NCBI GenBank assembly: GCA_002104905.1
Contig: MCFE01000767.1
Coordinates: forward strand, 1-38,145
Length of the DNA: 38,145 nucleotides
From: Basidiobolus meristosporus CBS 931.73
Lineage: Eukaryota > Basidiobolomycota > Basidiobolomycetes > Basidiobolales > Basidiobolaceae
Direction: 5' to 3'
Shown: piece after piece, positions 32,132-38,145 of the stretch
Layout: each line of letters opens with the position of its first letter
Position numbering within the stretch: the stretch's first letter is position 1
Notes under the pieces: model-generated
The model's input: only the letters and a program-made list of their open reading frames with translations
What the model was told of the DNA's origin: nothing
The model's database searches: none
Made by a program: the position numbers and the translations under genes

Positions 32132-33427
32132 ATGGAGTGGATCTATATGTCCGCCAGTAGCCTGAGGTTGAACAGCCCGCTCAGCCAATTGCTCTTGGTT
32201 GGTCTAATTTGCTGCCTCATGATTGGAGCCTACAATGCAAACTATGGTATAGGCACATTGGGCAACCTCGATCTCCAAAGCACTACAACCGTGAATACCG
32301 TCTTCTACGTGACTTGCTCGGTATTTTCCATCATCTCTGGCAGCCTGAATAACATGTTGGGCCCTAGAGCGATTTTTCTCATTGGCTGCGGCACCTACAT
32401 CATTTACTTTCTGATGATTTGGTTCGCTTCGGATACACAAAGTGCCTTTACTATTGCTGGTGCAGCCATCGCAGGCTTTGGGTGTGCCATTGTCTGGACC
32501 GCACAAGGAGTTATCATGATGGCGTATCCGATGGAGAACCAGAAGGGCCGCTACTTCGGGATTTTCTGGATCATCTTTAACTCTGGCGCTTTTATTGGTG
32601 GCCTGTTGACCCTTTGCGGACTCAACTACAGCACTGTTAATGTGTCATTCGTAGCCTTGACCATACTAAGCGGCATCCTCTCATTGCTACTTATCAACCC
32701 CGCCACTGTGGTCAGAGGCGATGGGACCAGAGTTACGACCAAAACGAAATTTCAGCTCCACCATGAAATTAGGCAAATTCCGCATGCCTTCCTCCACAGG
32801 AAGCTTCTATTACTAGTTCCTCTTTTCTTCTACTCAAATTGGTTTTACAGCTATCGATTCCGGAATTTTAACAACGAACTCTTCTCCGTTCGCACACATG
32901 CCTTCAATGCAATGTTCTATTGGGCGTCTCAAATGCTGGGTTCATTGACATTCGGCCAGTTTCTAGATAACCCACTGTTCACTCGCCCCAAGCGAGCATT
33001 GCTCGGCCTACTGTTTCTGACGGTGTTCTATACCACTACATGGGCAGGGTGCATTATACTGGAGTTGTCCCGATCAAGTATAGTAGCCCAGGGAGGAATT
33101 GATATCGTCGACAACAATTACATTGGGTCGTTAGTCTTATTACTCCTGTGTGGGATATCCGACGCCATGATCCAGACATGGTGCTACTGGATACTGGGAG
33201 CCATCACCAACAACGCTATGATATTGTCCAGGTTCTCCGGATTTTATAAATGCATACAGTCGGCCGGTACTGCTATATCGTGGTACATACCTCTCCTTCA
33301 CGTATCGCCAATGCTACTAGTAATCATCAATTGCAGCCTCTTTTTGGGATCCATCCCCTTCGCGTACCTGGCTGCGAAAGGGATCAGCAAAGCGAATCAT
33401 ATCCCCGTACACACCGATGACCCTTAG
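32132..33427 (+). CDS. UNC-93-like (DUF895) major facilitator superfamily membrane protein
   Basis: An intact intronless frame of 431 aa. About 11 hydrophobic segments begin at LLLVGLICCLMIGAY (20-34). The N-terminal half shows the family's features: YGIGTLGNLD after the first helix, an SGSLNNMLGPRA loop (69-80), GFGCAIVWTAQGVIMMAYP (115-133) and KGRYFGIFWIIFNSGAFIGG (138-157). This is the UNC-93/DUF895 signature region found in fungal members. C-terminal helices follow a central cytoplasmic stretch (RGDGTRVTTKTKFQLHHEIR, about 195-214). Family length is usually 430-500 aa. Fungal UNC-93-like proteins are mostly uncharacterised plasma-membrane or endosomal proteins, so no substrate can be assigned. 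The second Met (position 6) is an alternative start. A TATA box lies upstream and AATAAA downstream. Confidence 0.9.
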   Translation: MEWIYMSASSLRLNSPLSQLLLVGLICCLMIGAYNANYGIGTLGNLDLQSTTTVNTVFYVTCSVFSIISGSLNNMLGPRAIFLIGCGTYIIYFLMIWFASDTQSAFTIAGAAIAGFGCAIVWTAQGVIMMAYPMENQKGRYFGIFWIIFNSGAFIGGLLTLCGLNYSTVNVSFVALTILSGILSLLLINPATVVRGDGTRVTTKTKFQLHHEIRQIPHAFLHRKLLLLVPLFFYSNWFYSYRFRNFNNELFSVRTHAFNAMFYWASQMLGSLTFGQFLDNPLFTRPKRALLGLLFLTVFYTTTWAGCIILELSRSSIVAQGGIDIVDNNYIGSLVLLLLCGISDAMIQTWCYWILGAITNNAMILSRFSGFYKCIQSAGTAISWYIPLLHVSPMLLVIINCSLFLGSIPFAYLAAKGISKANHIPVHTDDP

Positions 33428-33636
33428 ATCATGAACATGGGTTGGTTACTCGTCGACATGCACAACATGCCCTGTACGTTACTGCTCAGATTTCTCGAAT
33501 GTATATTTCTCAACGTATTTAATCATCCTTCAGTCTAATAATGGTATCGTAGTATTACATCACCCGATCTAGCCATAGTATACATAGCACTCATCATCTC
33601 CACTGCCGTCAACTCAACCCAGCGTCCGATATATAG

Positions 33637-33642
33637 AATAAA
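33637..33642 (+). terminator. poly(A) signal after the UNC-93-like gene
   Basis: AATAAA 210 nt after the stop at 33427. Confidence 0.5.
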
Positions 33643-34866
33643 CGCTTCGTCATTCCAACCACCTGATTCTGATGTCCACAACTTGAGATGTTCTGTTTTC
33701 GTCTAGACGAATCCAGTCGGGATGCTACACGTGCCGTTCCTCCTAATGGACACCAGATCTATAATCATGCTTCTATCCAGCTTGGATTTGGGTTGACCAA
33801 AGAACGTCCACGCTGGATTGTCGGCGACAACCTCGGATCAACGCAACCAAAACCGATTTGTGTGCTGCATGTATCACCTAGGAAGCTGAGGCCAGAATGC
33901 TAGGTAATCATTTCTGGGCTTTTCATGTTACCTCCATCCAGCAATGGTTGACTTCGGATATCTTCTGGCTGGCTCAGTAGATGATCCAATCAGCACACAA
34001 GCTTACCACGCACCTATTGGTCTATATCGGGATCTGAATGGTGCTCTGTGCAAATTCAAGCTACTGAAAGAATTGCTCAGCAAGCTGCGGCAGTATTGGC
34101 ACCGGCTCTTGGCACTGAACTAGCGTGGCTAGCGAGCAGCCGAGGAAACACTGCATACGAAATGTATTTAATCTCTTGGTGCGACGGAAAGCAGCTCTTT
34201 GGGGGATTTGTACAAATATGACGGCGTTGTGATCAATGACCTAAGTATTAGAAACTCGGATTCTTTGATCCGACGCCATCAATAGCATTCCAAGAATATC
34301 AACCGAACCAGGAAGCGCTCACATGGCCAAACCATGCATCACCTCCTCGTTGAATAAATGGTTGGGTTATATCGATATAAACTAGCCATTAAACAAGGAC
34401 ATGGGTACTTGATATGGTCGTCGCATTTTACTCTCGTGCCATGACGTAAGGGCACAGCTAGGTGATTGGCCTGCGGCGCGAGAGAGTTCAATTTGGCATC
34501 AACTATATACGGTGCCCATTTGACTGATAGTAGACTTTCCAATGGGATTCTCTGTATATGAGCTAATGTAGATGTGGATGGTAATGGAAATAGGTAATTG
34601 CTTGGATCTGTTGCTGGATGATCAGATATAGTATTCATTTGCCCCAGGATCAAGAGTATATATTCACTACTCTATGTTGAAACGACTTGATGATTGGTTA
34701 AAAAAGGGATATCAGGAATACTTGTTATAACCATTTTGACCAGTCTAGTGGGCCAAGTATTGCTTTCGTTCAAAATACAACGATCAGTTGGTTTTTCATG
34801 CGGACACAATCAATTTGAAGATAATATGTATTGGTGAAGCTCTGTAACAGTCATAGAATGATGCTG
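33643..34866. other. intergenic; doubtful small frame only
   Basis: A 71-codon frame at 33688-33903 (ATG to TAG) reads fairly protein-like (HASIQLGFGLTKERPRWIVG), but I recognise no family and see no further exon. It is left as a possibility only. Confidence 0.35.
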
Positions 34867-35209
34867 TGTTGTAAGAGTTTTAGAGATATTGGTAGCGATT
34901 AGGAGAGCAGGTGGATATGTAGTGCACTTGATGATTCATTGAATGTAAATGTAATATGCATACGTTTACATGGCATTGGCAAAAAAACACATGGAATATT
35001 TTCACCAAAACATGAGGTACTGACAACATGAAAAACCAGTATGTTGTCCAAACAGCCCCAACCTTTTTACGCATATTTTTAGAACCTTCCCAAATATATT
35101 CCAACCAAGTCCCAACAAGGAACTTGGCCAGAACTCACTAAGCTTGTAGACTATGATATATGTGACTAAGTTAGGTGAATATTTATTTATTATTACAAAA
35201 TTCTCAACA
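34867..35209 (-). repeat. minus-strand LTR with a ~100-bp internal inversion
   Basis: 34867-34992 and 35103-35209 read as a minus-strand family LTR (TGTTGTAAGAG... and ...CCCAACAAGGAACTTGG...GTGACTAAGTTAGGTGAAT). The middle (about 35000-35095) reads as plus-strand LTR: TTTTCACC, then GTTGTCCAAACAGCCCCAAC, then AGAACCTTCC. It occupies exactly the place its reverse complement should occupy. The junctions carry GGAATAT and ATATTCC. Confidence 0.85.
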
Positions 35210-35655
35210 GGTGCAACACTCATATCTGCTCCCCATTCCACCAGTAATAGCACTTGTATCAGTCAAAGTAGATATATATTTTGCAGCAGGGTATAGGAAG
35301 TGTTACTGTGCTGCCATACTGTGACAACTAGATATATTGTACTACAATTACACTCCCATTAGAAAAATGCAATTTATGTGAAATTAGATTCAACACTTCA
35401 ATACATAGCAAAAGAAAGTCATCATTTAGATGAAGTGATTATTCAAAAGTCCTGTTCTAGGGTTTTGGGTGGAAACTGCTTCCAACATGTGAAATCTTTG
35501 TCTCAGCTGAACAAAGAAGCCTGCACTACTGCTATAGCTTTTGTATAAAAGTGTATAACTGTGGAGAGTTGGAAGGTAAGTTAATAAAAAGATATGATAA
35601 CTTCTCAGTACTAAAGACACTGTCCAGTGGGAAGGGGGGTAGCAAGAGTGGTACC
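35210..35655. other. no gene seen
   Basis: AT-rich spacer between two minus-strand LTRs; a 64-codon frame here has no recognisable content. Confidence 0.45.
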
Positions 35656-36002
35656 TGTTGTAAGAGTCTTTGGGATATTAGAAATTATTGGGAGAGCAAG
35701 TAGATTATGTGACTTTCAATAAATGGTTGTCTGAGTGTGAAAGTGGTATTTATACTTTACACAGTCTTGGCAAAACAAACATGCCATTATGCTTAGGAAG
35801 GTGCCAAGAGCATGTGTGCAAAGCTTGGGGCTAATTGAACAATTTTGAGAATTTTTATCATTGGTGTATCTAATTTTATGGCTGGATTATTTTAAGTATA
35901 TCCCAACAAGGAATTTGGGCAGTATTCTAAAAGATTTGAAAAAGATGATCTAAGTGACTATGCTAGGTGAATATTTAGGTGGAATTACAAATTTTTACAA
36001 TC
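35656..36002 (-). repeat. minus-strand LTR
   Basis: TGTTGTAAGAGTC to AAATTTTTACAA on the plus strand, about 347 bp and diverged. The palindrome block is in normal orientation but decayed. It is followed by the same plus-strand LTR fragments that follow the minus-strand LTR at 7134-7482. Confidence 0.85.
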
Positions 36003-36160
36003 AAACCAATATACTCCACCTGCTCTTACAATCACTTCCAACCACTCTAATACTATTGCAGCATTCAAAGCATAGTATTTATCACAGGTACCCCCAATTT
36101 TGTACATGTATTTTTAGAATTTGCCTTAACCTATCCTGCATGGCTGATGTTGTGCACCAA
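36003..36160 (+). repeat. two rearranged plus-strand LTR fragments
   Basis: An LTR 3'-end fragment (to GCAGCA at about 36060) is followed by an LTR middle block (CCCCCAATTTTGTACATG, GCCTTAACCTATCC). It matches 7483-7640 base for base at most positions, including the non-LTR link CAAAGCATAGTATTT. Confidence 0.7.
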
Positions 36161-36444
36161 CATTTAAAAGCTTAGCCAATTTACTAAGTTACAAAATCAA
36201 GTACCCTAACTGAATTTTCCTAACCCAAACATAACTCATCCCAGTTATGGTTTATTTTATCACTTCTCAGAATCTGTTTTCAGCTGTCACACCTAATCAA
36301 TATTTGTGTGGTCATTACATCCTCAACCTGATCTGCTAAGCCTTTCTAGGTGATTAGTCATCAGAGATCTATCCAACCACTTAGCAGTTGCCAAGACATT
36401 AGCTGATAGATGATGCAAATTTTCATTTATCTTATGCACCTATC
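36161..36444. other. spacer before element 2, no gene seen
   Basis: The last five bases (CTATC, 36440-36444) are the expected left target duplication of element 2. Its partner lies beyond the window. Confidence 0.4.
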
Positions 36445-36794
36445 TGTTGTAAAAATTCGTATTTTCCACCAAAATATTCACCTAACTTAGTCACTTAGAT
36501 CATCACCTTCAAATCCTAGAGAATACTGACCAAATTCCTTGTTGGGATTTACTTAGAATATTTTCACCAAAATACCAGGTACCCAGAACATGAAAATTCT
36601 CAAAGTTGTCCAAACAGCCCCAAACTTTGCACACATGTTCTTGGGACCTTCATTAACCTATTCTATGTGTTTGTAATGCCAAGACCATGTAAAAGTATAA
36701 ATACTACTTTTACATTCAATAAATCATTAAGTGAAAACCACATAATCTACTTATTCTCCAAATCACTTCCAATATCTCCAAGACTCTTACAACA
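36445..36794 (+). repeat. 5' LTR of element 2
   Basis: 350 bp, TGTTGTAA...TTACAACA. TATAAATA is at 36696-36703 and AATAAA at 36718-36723, only about 15 nt after the TATA. The GGTACC palindrome is in normal orientation. Confidence 0.95.
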
Positions 36795-36806
36795 GGTTAT
36801 GAGCCC
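36795..36806 (+). other. primer-binding site of element 2
   Basis: GGTTATGAGCCC, identical to that of element 1 and complementary to the initiator tRNA-Met anticodon arm. It contains the gag ATG at 36799. Confidence 0.85.
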
Positions 36807-38145
36807 CGAGCTGTCACTCTCTGCAATGTCTACTACTGCTATTACTGGAATTTTTCCCTCTGCTGAAAAGTTGGATGGATCTAACTACCAAGTGTGGAAG
36901 GTGAAGATGAAGATGCTGCTGCAAGAAAGAGGCCTTTGGGATATTGTCATGGGAGAAGAATGCCCTCCTAAAAACGTGGGAGAGGAAGCCTTAAAGTACC
37001 AGAAGAAAGAACAAAGTGCCTTTAACTGCATTTGCCTTAATGTCAAGGACAAATTGCTAATTCAATGCTCAAGAGCAAAAACAGCAAAGAATGCCTGGAA
37101 GGCATTAGAAGACACCTACCAGTCATGTTCAGCTGCCAAGAAAATGTATCTGAGAAGAAAATTCTTTACTACAAAGATGCTGCCAGGAGAAGAAATGAAA
37201 AATCTAATTAACAGAATTACCCTGCTGGTAGATGAGATGGAATCTGTGGGCGTACCAACTACTGATGAGGATGTGATAGTTACCATCCTGAATAGCCTGA
37301 CAGACGAGTTTCAGGGCCTTGTATCAGCCCTAGAGTCCAGAACTGAAGATTTGACCTTAAATTACGTATATGGAAGGCTCCTGGATGAAGAATTAAGAAA
37401 ATCAAGCGCCAATAAGAAGGAAGAAGAAAATGCTTTAATAAGCAATGATAACCAACAAAGGAGGTACCCAAGACCCTACAAAGGCAACAGCAACCTATTT
37501 TGCAACTACTGCAAAAGGAAAGGACACACATCAGACCGGTGTCTCAAAAAGAGAGATTATCAGCAAAAGAAGCCTGAATATGGAAATGCTGCAACAACTG
37601 AAGATAGACTATTCATATCTGCACTAAATATGACCACAAACAAGGATTCTCAGACGTGGTATATTGACTCTGGAGCTTCTCAACACTTTACACACCAAAA
37701 AGAACTTTTTACCCAATATCAAGAAATTCCAATTAAGAAGGTTTTCATGGGTGACGATAGAACACTTGATGCAGTGGGAGAAGGAACTATCCAAGTAAAC
37801 CATAGAAGCAGTGAAGGAAGCCATACACTGACCTTTAAAGAAGTACTCTATGTACCAGAAATAGCCAAGAACCTACTCTCTGTAAGCAAGGCCACAGCAG
37901 AAGGACTCAGTTTCAGTTTTAACAATTCTGGATGCAGGATCACTGATCAAAATGGTGCTCATATTGCTTCGGGCATCAGAGATCAGAATTTATACAAGTT
38001 GACTTATATTCCATCATATCTGGAAGCCAATATAAGTAACTTAAATGAAGAAACACCAATGCTTTGGCACAGGAGATTTGGACACATCAATTTTGATTAT
38101 TTGCGTAAAATGATCAAAGATCAGCTAATTTCTGGAGTGAAAATT
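36799..38145 (+). CDS. gag-pol polyprotein of element 2, 5' part, open to the window edge
   Basis: 449 codons without a stop, from the ATG inside the primer site. A second ATG, nine codons on, is an equally good start. Gag has the W-K-V-K-M-K region near residue 34. A CCHC zinc knuckle, CNYCKRKGHTSDRC, lies at about 235-248 and binds the element's RNA. The protease active site DSGAS is at 290-294. The gag-pre-integrase zinc motif begins at H424 with FGHINF intact. Integrase catalytic residues, RT and RNase H lie beyond the window. At the positions where element 1 has a TGA (2663) and two one-base losses, this copy has AGA and the full reading frame. Whether the whole element is functional cannot be judged from this part. 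Confidence 0.93.
   Translation, partial: MSPELSLSAMSTTAITGIFPSAEKLDGSNYQVWKVKMKMLLQERGLWDIVMGEECPPKNVGEEALKYQKKEQSAFNCICLNVKDKLLIQCSRAKTAKNAWKALEDTYQSCSAAKKMYLRRKFFTTKMLPGEEMKNLINRITLLVDEMESVGVPTTDEDVIVTILNSLTDEFQGLVSALESRTEDLTLNYVYGRLLDEELRKSSANKKEEENALISNDNQQRRYPRPYKGNSNLFCNYCKRKGHTSDRCLKKRDYQQKKPEYGNAATTEDRLFISALNMTTNKDSQTWYIDSGASQHFTHQKELFTQYQEIPIKKVFMGDDRTLDAVGEGTIQVNHRSSEGSHTLTFKEVLYVPEIAKNLLSVSKATAEGLSFSFNNSGCRITDQNGAHIASGIRDQNLYKLTYIPSYLEANISNLNEETPMLWHRRFGHINFDYLRKMIKDQLISGVKI

Larger units (their letters stand above)
36445..38145 (+). mobile_element. Ty1/copia LTR retrotransposon, left part (element 2), apparently intact
   Basis: A second member of the same family: 5' LTR, primer-binding site and an open gag-pol frame running off the right edge. 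The nucleotide sequence matches element 1 closely, but without any of the breaks that element 1 has in the matching segment. Confidence 0.95.

Overview
The window looks like nuclear DNA of a fungus, probably an early-diverging lineage, although the taxon is an inference. Four features support this. The multi-exon genes have short GT-AG introns of about 55-70 nt. TATA boxes lie 65-125 nt before starts and AATAAA signals follow stops. The long intergenic stretches are AT-rich. The retrotransposon primer-binding site matches an initiator tRNA-Met anticodon loop of the CUCAUAA type, as in yeasts. Nothing looks bacterial: there are no operons and no ribosome-binding sites.

Both ends of the window are dominated by one Ty1/copia LTR-retrotransposon family. 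Element 1 (1954-6634) is complete, with 348/349-bp LTRs ending TGTTGTAA...TTACAACA and a 5-bp target duplication TGCTA. Its coding region is dead, with seven in-frame stops, three frameshifts and lost integrase residues. It sits inside an older LTR (1740-1953 plus 6640-6759). Element 2 (36445 to the right edge) is a sibling whose gag-pol frame is open for all 449 codons visible. Solo, truncated, nested and internally inverted LTRs of the same family fill 6.8-7.6, 12.8-13.7 and 34.9-36.2 kb.

Five single-copy-looking gene loci lie between. (1) 8282-9601 (-) encodes a type II membrane glycosyltransferase with FUT8/NodZ-type fucosyltransferase motifs. A shortened, broken paralogue of it occupies 1-507. 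(2) 15133-17463 (+) has at least six exons and encodes a signal peptide, an ectodomain, seven membrane segments and a Ser-rich tail, so it is receptor-like. (3) 19328-19900 (-) encodes a 190-aa PH-like protein. (4) 23935-24742 (-) and 26163-26968 (+) are a head-to-head pair of TMEM198/DUF4203-like membrane proteins, each with a signal-peptide exon and an intron at the same place and phase. (5) 32132-33427 (+) encodes an UNC-93-like transporter. All except the PH-like protein are membrane or secretory-pathway proteins. Nothing indicates that they form one pathway.

The remaining sequence (9.7-12.8, 13.7-15.1, 17.6-19.3, 20.6-23.9, 27.2-32.0 and 33.7-34.8 kb) holds no gene I can support. It contains microsatellites, a tRNA-like (possible SINE) head near 20.65 kb, and a few two-frame coding relics.
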